33,477 bases of DNA from the NCBI RefSeq assembly GCF_016429065.1, contig NZ_JAELTX010000059.1, positions 1-33,477 on the forward strand, in the 5' to 3' direction. The stretch is from Pedobacter sp. ASV17 (lineage in GTDB: Bacteria; Bacteroidota; Bacteroidia; Sphingobacteriales; Sphingobacteriaceae). The position numbers and the translations under genes are program-made. Below, in pieces: positions 25,226-33,001 of the stretch (position 1 is the first letter of the stretch; each line of letters opens with the position of its first letter). The notes beneath the pieces are model-generated. The model saw only the letters and a program-made list of their open reading frames with translations, was not told where the DNA came from and made no database searches.

Positions 25226-26443
25226 TTATTTCTTGGTTGGTTTATTTTGCCCTTTAATGGTAACGTATCTTTTTAATGCTTCAAGATAATAATAGTCTGC
25301 ATAATCCAAAGGCGTATCTATTTCTGAATTATATAGAAAAGCGCCTACACTATGCTTTAAAATGAAGAAATTGTTTTCTCCCGCCTTGGCCAGATAATTA
25401 TCAGAAGACAAAGATTGCAACATTTCTTCGGCGTAGTTAAAGTACTTTTGTCCATCCTTTACCTGTGTGCTTAAATTAAGTAGTGCCGAAGCCATAATTG
25501 CGGCAGCAGAAGCATCTCTAGGAGCTCTTTCTTCGGTATCTAAAGCATTGTGAACATCAAAATCCCAAACTGGAACCTTGTCCTTAGGCATACGTGGATG
25601 GTTCATGATAAACTTGGCCACTTGTTCAGCTTGCGTTAAAAATACAGGGTTTTTGGTGTTTTCGTAACACATGGCATAACCATAAAGTGCCCAAGCCTGT
25701 CCACGTGCCCATGCAGAATCGTCGGTAACGCCTTGATGTGTACGTTTAGCCAATACTTTCCCAGTTTTAGGGTCGTAATCTACCACGTGGTAGGAGCTAA
25801 AATCCTTTCTGAAATGGTTTTTAATAGTGGTGAGAGCATGCGTGTTGGCGGCAATGGCATAGCTAGGCTGATTGAATTGTTTAGCAGCCCAGTACAGGTA
25901 TTCTAAATTCATCATGTTATCAATAATGACCGGGAAATGCCACCAGGTAAAATCCCATGAACGGATAGCGCCCACTTTGGCATCAAAACGTTTGTTCAGG
26001 TGATTTGCACCATCCGCCAGTGCAGGTAAATAAGCTTTGTCGCCTGTAATACGATAGGCATTGCCGTAAGAGCAGTATAACATAAAGCCAACGTCGTGTG
26101 TATCTTTAATATATCTTGCCGAATCGAGCGCTAAAGTGAATCGCTTCGCTTGAGCAGCCAGTTCTTTGTTGCCTGTAAGTTCGTAACCATACCATAGTGA
26201 GCCTGGGAAAAAGCCAGTAGTCCAGTCTTTATAATTGGCCAATCTTACGGTTCCATCAGGATTAGTTGAACGTGGATTTTTACCAGGTTGGTATTTGTTG
26301 CTTGCTTGTTTCAGTTGATAGGCAATCACATCGGTAGCTTTTGCCAGCCATTTGTTTTGGGTTTGGTCAGTCGTTTGGCTATGGGCGTATCCGCCGTAGG
26401 CAATAGCAGTAGCCGTTAGTAAAATCCTAAAGGTCTTTTTCAT
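25226..26443 (-). CDS. GH88 unsaturated glucuronyl hydrolase
   Basis: A 405-residue enzyme with a signal peptide (to about YAHS, residue 22), so it acts in the periplasm. It removes the 4,5-unsaturated uronic acid that lyases leave at the non-reducing end. The alpha/alpha barrel motifs include KDWTTGFFPGSLWYGYELTG, D117 in THDVGFMLYCSYGNAY and D175 in PVIIDNMMNLEYLY, the two aspartates corresponding to Asp88 and Asp149 of Bacillus UGL, and TDDSAWARGQAWALYGYAM. Heading the operon with two PL12 lyases, it resembles the GH88 of the Bacteroides heparan-sulfate locus. Its promoter should lie in 26444-26560, where a direct repeat is found. Confidence 0.93.
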   Translation of the reverse strand: MKKTFRILLTATAIAYGGYAHSQTTDQTQNKWLAKATDVIAYQLKQASNKYQPGKNPRSTNPDGTVRLANYKDWTTGFFPGSLWYGYELTGNKELAAQAKRFTLALDSARYIKDTHDVGFMLYCSYGNAYRITGDKAYLPALADGANHLNKRFDAKVGAIRSWDFTWWHFPVIIDNMMNLEYLYWAAKQFNQPSYAIAANTHALTTIKNHFRKDFSSYHVVDYDPKTGKVLAKRTHQGVTDDSAWARGQAWALYGYAMCYENTKNPVFLTQAEQVAKFIMNHPRMPKDKVPVWDFDVHNALDTEERAPRDASAAAIMASALLNLSTQVKDGQKYFNYAEEMLQSLSSDNYLAKAGENNFFILKHSVGAFLYNSEIDTPLDYADYYYLEALKRYVTIKGQNKPTKK

Positions 26444-26515
26444 TAAAGCTCAATAAGTCGGTTTATATTTTTGTTAGTTAACGAAAGGTGAAGTTAGCGC
26501 AAGCTTTTTCCACGG

Positions 26516-26548
26516 GCTTTTGATTTTCGGTATAATGCTTTTGATTTT
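26516..26548 (-). promoter_or_regulatory. Candidate regulator site: 12-bp direct repeat upstream of GH88 operon
   Basis: The sequence GCTTTTGATTTT occurs at 26516-26527 and again at 26537-26548, exactly 21 bp apart, two DNA turns. The pair lies about 70-105 bp upstream of the GH88 start on the opposite strand. Same-face direct repeats like this suit an activator dimer. No match was seen at the susC promoter. Function is inferred. Confidence 0.4.
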
Positions 26549-26560
26549 GTTGAACGACCC

Positions 26561-26960
26561 TCTCTCCCTCACAGGGAGAGAGGAGAACTGCTAATATTTT
26601 TATTTTAATAGCACTTAACTATTCTGCTTCTAATCTATCCTTTCTAACGTGCTCTTCCGTATCCCCCTTTGGAAGGGGGAGGTTAATACATATAGGACGT
26701 TCAGTCCAGCTTACAAACCTCGTAGGTTTTTAAAACCTACGAGGTTTAAAAAGAGTACCCTCTCTCTCCGTTGTGCGGTTTCTCTCCCTTTTAGGGAAAG
26801 AGAAGTATTTAGGAAATGCTGGTGTTAACCTTGAAATCCCCTTTTATCTTACCACTATTAAGAGAAATGTTGTATTAGCAATTATCATATCCCCCTCTAG
26901 GAGGGGGCAGGAGGAGGTTTCTTACATTAGTAAACTACGATCCCGAAATAAATTTGGGAT
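26561..26960. repeat. Mosaic of short inverted repeats between GH88 and susC
   Basis: The gene-free stretch 26444-27383 holds several unrelated hairpins: TCTCTCCC/GGGAGAGA (26561-26581), TCCCCCTT/AAGGGGGA (26662-26680), TCTCTCCCT with AGGGAAAGAGA (26781-26803), CCCCCTC-TAG-GAGGGGG (26891-26907) and ATCCC/GGGAT around GAAATAAATTT (26940-26960). The last resembles a repeat common between Bacteroidetes genes. A 100-codon ORF at 26773-27075 runs through these repeats and is not a gene. Copies 2 and 3 of the dispersed palindrome also lie here, listed separately. Confidence 0.75.
26715..26747. repeat. Dispersed palindromic repeat, copy 2 (33-bp core)
   Basis: A perfect palindrome with 15-bp arms (AAACCTCGTAGGTTT and its reverse complement) around a 3-nt centre. 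It is the core module of the 71-bp element at 16542-16612 and 26980-27050, here without the second module. Confidence 0.88.
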
Positions 26961-26979
26961 GACGTCCAAGAGAGCTTGC

Positions 26980-27050
26980 AAACCTCGTAGGTCTTTAAGA
27001 CCTACGAGGTTTATACCTAATCAAGTTGGGCATGACGGCTATTGCAGCAA
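26980..27050. repeat. Dispersed palindromic repeat, copy 3 (71 bp, inverted relative to copy 1)
   Basis: The core palindrome occupies 26980-27012 and is followed by a module whose reverse complement matches 16542-16579. Over 71 bp it differs from copy 1 at about 7 positions. It lies 330 bp upstream of susC. Confidence 0.87.
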
Positions 27051-27161
27051 CCCCGATGAACTAGTGAACCAGTAAACCAATGAACAATTCAACTCCTGCT
27101 AGCTGCAAATGAGTACTATTCCAAGGATGTTTAAGCCTTTCTCGTATGAGATTAATTAAAT

Positions 27162-27195
27162 TTGATAGCATTTTAACCAAATTTGAAACATGATG
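27162..27195. promoter_or_regulatory. Candidate operator upstream of susC, shared with lacI-type promoter
   Basis: TTGATAGCATTTTAACCAAA followed by TTTGAAAC matches the 34-bp element at 17762-17795 with few changes and a one-base shift. Here the inverted repeat is imperfect. It lies about 190-220 bp before the susC ATG, far for a simple operator unless the transcript has a long leader. A further small inverted repeat, TGTTC-AGCCACC-GAACA, is at 27242-27258. Confidence 0.45.
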
Positions 27196-27383
27196 AGCAA
27201 TAGGTATTGCTATTTTCGCTGTTACCAAATATGACCGAGTTCTGTTCAGCCACCGAACAACAGAAGAGCAAAGGGTTGACCTTTATTTTATTTTGTTTTT
27301 TTAAGTTGATAGATGTAATGGCTACCGCGTTATCGGTCTGCGTATTTGGTATTTGAGCAGCTAATTAAACAAACTAACCCAAC

Positions 27384-30300
27384 ATGAAACAAATCTCCTT
27401 AACTTTTTTGTTCATCATTTGTGCTTTGCAGATGTATGGACAGGATGTTGCCTTGATCAAGGGCATAGTCAGAGATCAAACCAACCAGCCCGTTCCTGGC
27501 GCAACCATTACCGAAAAAGGAACTACCAATGTAGTGATTTCTGGTAACGATGGCGCCTACCAGATTAAAGTAAAAGCCGGTGCTACCTTGGTTTTTAGCT
27601 ATTTAGGTTTTAAAACACAGGAGCAAAAAGTAAACGGACGAACTACCGTTGATGCTCGCCTACAAGACGAACAGAACAACCTGAACGAAGTAGTGGTAGT
27701 TGGTTACGGACAAACCGCTGCTAGGGGCGACTTAACGGGAGCCATCTCATCGGTAAAAGGTACAGAAATTGCCAAAGTCCCAGTACAAAACGTAGCACAG
27801 GCTTTACAAGGACGCATTGCTGGTGCACAGGTATCCATGGCCGACGGCACTCCAGGTTCGGAACCAAAAATTACCTTACGTGGAGGAATGTCCATCACTC
27901 AAAGCAACGAGCCATTATATGTGGTTGACGGTGTGCCGCAAACAGACGGGCTATCTTTTTTAGACCCAATGGATATCGAATCGGTTGATGTAATGAAAGA
28001 TGCTTCTTCCACTTCTATATATGGTGCCCGTGGTGCTAATGGCGTAATCCTGATCACGACCAAAAAAATCAAATCTGGTAAGGTGAGAATTAGTTACGAC
28101 AATTATGTAGGAGCTAAGAAGATTACCAAAGAGTTGCCAATGCTATCGGGATACGATTATGTTTTGGGACAATATGAATACGCCACCAATTCTTCGGCAG
28201 CCATTCAGCAGAAATTTTTATCTGCTTATGGAACTTTCGCCGACTTGAAAAAGAACTATGAAAATAGGGTTGGTAACAACTATCAGGAAGTACTTTTTGG
28301 AAATACCGCCATGAGCCAATACCACAAGTTTAGCGTAAACGGTGGTGGTAACGAAACACAGTTCAATGTTTTCTATTCGCATAACCAAGATGAAGGGATT
28401 ATGCTTTCTAGCGGTTCGAAAAAAGATATTGCCAAGCTAACGGTGAACCATAACGTTAACAAAAAGTTTTCGGTGAATGCCATCGTTAACTATGCCAATC
28501 AGCAAATTACAGGTGTTGGTACTACCGAAGGTGGTAATGCCCGCTTAAGTTTCTTGCAAAACATTCTACAATACCGACCAATTATTGGTTTAAATGGAAC
28601 CGATCAAGACCTGTTGACACAAGATGTAGACCCCTTGGATCCTAATCCAAATTCACCTAGTTTCCAAAATCCACAAACTGCTGCAGAAGCTAACCAAAGA
28701 GACAATCGTATTAAGTCTTTGAACATGAACACCAGCTTGCAGTACAATTTTTTAAAGAACCTTACTTACCGTGGTTTGGTAAGCTATTCAGACATCAGCA
28801 ATAAAACCAAAGCGTTTACCGATGCTAAATCTATTGTTGCTGTTAGAAGCGGTGGCGCTTTTGGAAGTATTGCCCAAAATGCGGCTACCCGTTTTAACTA
28901 TAACAACACCATTACTTACGCCAACACGTTTAACAAAAAGCACAAGTTCGACGTATCTGTAGGACAAGAATATATCTACAACTACAACGAAGGCTTTTCA
29001 GCTTCGGCTTCTGCTTTTCCCGCAGAAAATGTGGGCTGGGATAACTTGGGTTTCGGAACACTCGCGGCCATTCCAGGTTCTTTTGCACAAGATGACAAAA
29101 TGCTGTCGTTTTTTGGTAGAACCAATTACAGCTACAAAGGCAAATATCTGTTAACGGCAAGTTTGCGTGTAGATGGTTCTTCCAAATTTGGAGCAGATAA
29201 CCGTTGGGGAGTTTTCCCTTCTGGAGCCTTGGCATGGAAAGTGGTTCAGGAAGATTTTATGAAATCGGTACGTGCCATTTCAGATTTGAAACTGCGCTTT
29301 AGCTATGGTACCTCGGGCAATAACAGAATCAGCGACTATTTGGCCTTTGGTACTTTCGGAAACGTAAGCTATCCACTCAATAATCAACCCTCTACTGGAG
29401 TGGCGTTAAATACCTTGCCCAATCCTGCTTTAAAATGGGAAGCGCTACAAAGTGCCAATATCGGCTTAGACTTAGGTTTGTTTAAACAAAGAGTTACCTT
29501 AACTACCGATGTATATAGCAATCATTCTAAAGACTTGCTGTTCAGTTCCCGTATTCCTGCAAGCTCTGGTTTTGCTACGCAGTTGAGAAACATTGGCACT
29601 ACCTCTAGCAAGGGTGTAGAGGTGACATTAAATACCGTTAACATACGCAATGCCAATTTTAATTGGAACAGTAACCTCAACTTTGCCTTTAACAAAACCA
29701 AGGTATTGAGCTTAAGCGAAAATGAAACCTCAATGGTGGTGAATAGCTACACCACTACCAACGATTACATTTTGCAAGTAGGCAAAGCTGTAGGCAATAT
29801 GTACGGATATATTCAAGACGGTTTATATCAGGTAAGTGATTTCGATTATAATTCTACTACTAATACCTATACACTTAAAAGTGGTGTGGTAACGGATGCC
29901 ACTACGGTAAGACCAGGTTATATCAAATTTAAAGATTTGAACGGCGATGGTAAGATCGATGAAAAGGACCGTACTGTATTAGGTAATGGAAATCCGAAGT
30001 TTACAGGAGGCCTTAACAATACTTTCAGCTATAAAGGGATTGATTTAAGTGTATTTATCAATTGGTCGGTAGGTGGTAAGGTGTATAATGCCAATAAGCT
30101 AAACATGCAACTTTTAGATGAGTACAGTAATGATTTCGCTTACATGGCCAATCGTTGGACCACCATTAATGCCAGTGGACAATTGGCTTCGCCAGCCGAA
30201 TTGGAAGCTTTGAACCAAGGTAAAACCATCCCTAATACCATTGGTACACAAGATAGACGTTTGTACGACAAAATGATTGAAAATGGCTCGTTCCTGCGCA

Positions 30301-30527
30301 TCAATAACGTGAGCTTAGGCTACACCTTACCACAAAAATGGTTGAGCAAGGTGAAAATCGGCAGTGCCCGTATCTACGTTACCGCTTACAATTTGCATGT
30401 ATTCTCTAACTATTCTGGTTATGATCCAGAAGTAAGTGTAATGAGAAGTGCACTAACCCCTGGCGTTGATTTTAGTGCCTACCCAAGGGCAAAATCTTTT
30501 GTGGCAGGTATTAATCTATCCTTATAA
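27384..30527 (+). CDS. susC: SusC-like TonB-dependent outer-membrane transporter
   Basis: A 1047-residue outer-membrane importer. Order: signal peptide (to about residue 20, QMYGQ), carboxypeptidase-regulatory-like beta-sandwich (about 23-100, VKGIVRDQTNQPVPGATITE form), TonB-box-like NLNEVVVVGYG (near 97-108), plug (KVPVQNVAQALQGRIAGAQV, SNEPLYVVDGVPQ, DASSTSIYGARGANGVILIT) and a 22-strand barrel ending in a hydrophobic strand (FVAGINLSL). It imports oligosaccharides with the SusD-like lid encoded 11 bp downstream. The glycosaminoglycan substrate is inferred from the divergent PL12/GH88 operon and the sulfatase. Confidence 0.95.
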   Translation: MKQISLTFLFIICALQMYGQDVALIKGIVRDQTNQPVPGATITEKGTTNVVISGNDGAYQIKVKAGATLVFSYLGFKTQEQKVNGRTTVDARLQDEQNNLNEVVVVGYGQTAARGDLTGAISSVKGTEIAKVPVQNVAQALQGRIAGAQVSMADGTPGSEPKITLRGGMSITQSNEPLYVVDGVPQTDGLSFLDPMDIESVDVMKDASSTSIYGARGANGVILITTKKIKSGKVRISYDNYVGAKKITKELPMLSGYDYVLGQYEYATNSSAAIQQKFLSAYGTFADLKKNYENRVGNNYQEVLFGNTAMSQYHKFSVNGGGNETQFNVFYSHNQDEGIMLSSGSKKDIAKLTVNHNVNKKFSVNAIVNYANQQITGVGTTEGGNARLSFLQNILQYRPIIGLNGTDQDLLTQDVDPLDPNPNSPSFQNPQTAAEANQRDNRIKSLNMNTSLQYNFLKNLTYRGLVSYSDISNKTKAFTDAKSIVAVRSGGAFGSIAQNAATRFNYNNTITYANTFNKKHKFDVSVGQEYIYNYNEGFSASASAFPAENVGWDNLGFGTLAAIPGSFAQDDKMLSFFGRTNYSYKGKYLLTASLRVDGSSKFGADNRWGVFPSGALAWKVVQEDFMKSVRAISDLKLRFSYGTSGNNRISDYLAFGTFGNVSYPLNNQPSTGVALNTLPNPALKWEALQSANIGLDLGLFKQRVTLTTDVYSNHSKDLLFSSRIPASSGFATQLRNIGTTSSKGVEVTLNTVNIRNANFNWNSNLNFAFNKTKVLSLSENETSMVVNSYTTTNDYILQVGKAVGNMYGYIQDGLYQVSDFDYNSTTNTYTLKSGVVTDATTVRPGYIKFKDLNGDGKIDEKDRTVLGNGNPKFTGGLNNTFSYKGIDLSVFINWSVGGKVYNANKLNMQLLDEYSNDFAYMANRWTTINASGQLASPAELEALNQGKTIPNTIGTQDRRLYDKMIENGSFLRINNVSLGYTLPQKWLSKVKIGSARIYVTAYNLHVFSNYSGYDPEVSVMRSALTPGVDFSAYPRAKSFVAGINLSL

Positions 30528-30538
30528 TTATAATCGAG

Positions 30539-32605
30539 ATGAAAATGAAATTCATAAATAATAAAATTTGGTTAAGCGCAATCTGTTTATCACTTTTCGC
30601 CACATCTTGTAAAAAAGCATTAGAGGTACAACCTTATTCGTCTTTTACCAGTGCCAATTTTTTTGAAAACGAAAATCAGGCCTACATGGCTACCTTAGGT
30701 GTTTACCAATCACTTGGCCAGCAAGCTACCTATGGTTGGTACATTAATTTGGTTTACGATAATGATACCGATATTTCACAAATTGACGGTAATGTGGACG
30801 CCAACCAATGGCGAGCGATCCCTCACTATGCGGCTACCAAAGAAAGTGCTTTTATAGACCAAACTTGGATTGCTCTTTACCAAGGTATAGGTAGGGCTAA
30901 CGTTGTTTTGGCACAAATTCCTCAAATGCCTACCTATACCAATGGAACTGAAGCTCAAAAAGTAGTTTTAAACCGATTGATGGGCGAAGCAAAGTTTCTG
31001 CGTGCCTACTATTACTTTGATTTGGTTCGTTTGTTTGGTGATGTGCCTTTCAGACTTACGCCAGCGCAAGCAGGAGAAAAGTTTGGGGTTCCTTCAACCG
31101 ACCGTTACGTGATTTACGATCAAATCATCAAAGACATGAAAGAGGCGGCTGAAGTATTGCCTGCAACCTTGCCAACGGATGAAAGGATCAATAAATGGGG
31201 AGCAAAAGCGGTACTGGCAAGAGTGGCTTTATATGCTGGAGGATACTCGTTGCGCAACAAAGGTGGCGTGGGAGTAATGGAAAGACCCGCCAACTACAAA
31301 ACCTATTACACTTTGGCCAAACAACAGATTGATGAGGTGATTGGAAGCAATTTGTACACACTTAATGCGGATTATACCAAAGTGTTCAAAAATCAATGTC
31401 AGCATATTTTAGAACCTAAGGAAAGTTTGTTTGAGGTGGCTTTTTTCAATCAGGCCAGCTCAAGTGTTGGCGGCAATGCCGTTGGACAGTTTAATGCACC
31501 AACAACTGCTAATGGTGTGTACAGACAAGCCAATGCAAGGGTTTTAGTGCTTAAACCATTTTTCGATTCTTTTGACCTGAAAGACCTTCGTCGTGATTTT
31601 TCGGTAGCAGCCTATCAAATTAACGCTACAGGTTTGAAAGTTCCTTATTTGGCTTCAAGAGGTGAGGAGAATTGGAGAGTAGGCAAATGGAGCAGAGAAT
31701 ATCAAACAGGAGCCTTACAGGAGCAACAAAGTACCAATATCAATACCGTGTTAATGCGTTATGCAGATGTGTTGTTGATGAGGGCAGAAGTAGAAAATGA
31801 ATTAAATGAAGGCCCAAATACCTTAGCTTACGACGCCATTAATGAGGTAAGAAGAAGAGGTTATGGCGTAAATACCGCGGGCAACAGTATTTCCATCGAA
31901 TTAACTTCCCCAGGAAGTGGCTATTCGGCAGTGCCTACTTTTACGGTAACTGGCGGCGGCGGAACAGGTGCCATTGGCAGTGCAAACTTGATTTCGGCCA
32001 CAGGTGCTTTAGGTCCAATGACGGTAGTTACCACCGGTTATCCTAATACCATCAACGCGGGCTATGGTTACACCAGTGTGCCAACCGTAACGGTAACTAA
32101 CCCTTGGCCAGATAATACAGCCAATTGGGCAGCGGCAAGAGCTTATGCCGTGGGTGCCTACGTAAAGCAAGGGAATAATTACTATAGAGTAGCTACAGCA
32201 GGTACTTCTACCAATACGCCTCCAACCCATACTTCGGGTAATTCAACAGCAGCAAGTACAGGGGCGGTGTTTACTTACGCCAGCACCGCGGTAGTAAAAG
32301 CTAACTTATTGTCAAAACCAACCAATACCGATGCAGATTTGGCAAGTGGATTAGGTAAGCAAGGATTTTTTGATGCCATTGTAAAAGAAAGGGCACTGGA
32401 GTTAAGTTTTGAAGGTGGGCGTAGGGGCGATTTGGTTCGTTGGAATATGTTAGGTGCAAAAATTGCCTACACCAAGTCAATCATTCGTACCAACTACACT
32501 TACGTATCGGCCACTAATTTTAGACCAAATCAGCATGAGCTTTACCCTATACCACTAAGTGAAACTGACGTAAACAAAACAATTGGACAAAACCCAGGAT
32601 ATTAA
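30539..32605 (+). CDS. susD: SusD-like glycan-binding lipoprotein with inserted beta/CBM-like module
   Basis: A 688-residue surface lipoprotein (signal with lipidated C24, FATSCKK). The SusD fold is clear: N-terminal SANFFENENQAYMATLGVYQ, the tetratricopeptide-like LMGEAKFLRAYYYFDLVRLF with GDVPF, KWGAKAVLARVALYAGGY, MRYADVLLMRAEVENEL, and C-terminal IVKERALELSFEGGRRGDLV with ELYPIP. Between NEVRRRGYG (ends about 443) and GKQGFFDAIVKE (about 607) lies an insertion of about 145 residues not typical of the family. It has two similar beta-rich units (SPGSGYSAVPTFTVTGGGG and YGYTSVPTVTVTNP) and a WAAARAYAVGAYVKQGNNYY module like CBM5/12 and phage-tail domains. It binds substrate at the cell surface over SusC. 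Confidence 0.93.
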   Translation: MKMKFINNKIWLSAICLSLFATSCKKALEVQPYSSFTSANFFENENQAYMATLGVYQSLGQQATYGWYINLVYDNDTDISQIDGNVDANQWRAIPHYAATKESAFIDQTWIALYQGIGRANVVLAQIPQMPTYTNGTEAQKVVLNRLMGEAKFLRAYYYFDLVRLFGDVPFRLTPAQAGEKFGVPSTDRYVIYDQIIKDMKEAAEVLPATLPTDERINKWGAKAVLARVALYAGGYSLRNKGGVGVMERPANYKTYYTLAKQQIDEVIGSNLYTLNADYTKVFKNQCQHILEPKESLFEVAFFNQASSSVGGNAVGQFNAPTTANGVYRQANARVLVLKPFFDSFDLKDLRRDFSVAAYQINATGLKVPYLASRGEENWRVGKWSREYQTGALQEQQSTNINTVLMRYADVLLMRAEVENELNEGPNTLAYDAINEVRRRGYGVNTAGNSISIELTSPGSGYSAVPTFTVTGGGGTGAIGSANLISATGALGPMTVVTTGYPNTINAGYGYTSVPTVTVTNPWPDNTANWAAARAYAVGAYVKQGNNYYRVATAGTSTNTPPTHTSGNSTAASTGAVFTYASTAVVKANLLSKPTNTDADLASGLGKQGFFDAIVKERALELSFEGGRRGDLVRWNMLGAKIAYTKSIIRTNYTYVSATNFRPNQHELYPIPLSETDVNKTIGQNPGY

Positions 32606-32615
32606 AATAAAGAAA

Positions 32616-32951
32616 ATGAAGAGATCACTATTAATGGGCTTAATGCTATTGGCGGCATCTGCTGTTTTTGCTCAAACCAAACCAAAAAGCATGAAAGAGG
32701 TGCGCGACTCAGTATTTACCTCGTTAAACTTATCTGCTGAAAGCAAGCAAAAAATGCATGACCTTATTTTGGAGACCAGTAAGGCCAAAGCAGAAATTAC
32801 GAAAGATGCTAACTTGACAGAAGAAGAAAAGAAAGCAAAGCTGGAAGAGCTTAGCAAGGCTCAAAGTAAAAAGGAACAAGAGATCATGAGTCCTGAACAA
32901 AGAGCTGCTTGGGCCAAGTTTGCTAGAGAATATAAACGTCCGAAAAACTAA
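32616..32951 (+). CDS. Small secreted helical protein, Spy/CpxP-like
   Basis: A 111-residue protein. The ATG at 32616 gives a signal peptide (MKRSLLMGLMLLAASAVFA, then QTK); a longer frame from a TTG at 32583 overlaps susD and was rejected. The 90-residue mature part is highly charged and almost entirely helical (SLNLSAESKQKMHDLILETS, LTEEEKKAKLEELSKAQSKK, EIMSPEQRAAWAKFAREYKR), with two LTxEE/SPEQR-type motifs reminiscent of the periplasmic Spy/CpxP chaperone group. The function in this locus is unknown; a periplasmic chaperone or accessory role is an inference. It lies 10 bp after susD and before a terminator. Confidence 0.82.
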   Translation: MKRSLLMGLMLLAASAVFAQTKPKSMKEVRDSVFTSLNLSAESKQKMHDLILETSKAKAEITKDANLTEEEKKAKLEELSKAQSKKEQEIMSPEQRAAWAKFAREYKRPKN

Positions 32952-32953
32952 CT

Positions 32954-32987
32954 AGAAGTGTGTCTTAACGGCACACTTCTGTTTTTT
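32954..32987 (+). terminator. Hairpin terminator or attenuator before the sulfatase
   Basis: A 9-bp perfect stem AGAAGTGTG (32954-32962) with CACACTTCT (32972-32980), a 9-nt loop, then G and six T. It lies 2 bp after the small-protein stop and ends 14 bp before the sulfatase ATG, so the sulfatase depends on read-through or on a promoter overlapping the hairpin. Confidence 0.78.
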
Positions 32988-33001
32988 AAAATTGAATACT
33001 G

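Noticed and set aside
26773..27075. 100-codon + strand ORF between GH88 and susC
   Set aside because: It runs through three hairpin repeats and the dispersed palindrome, has no recognisable domain, and its composition follows the repeats.
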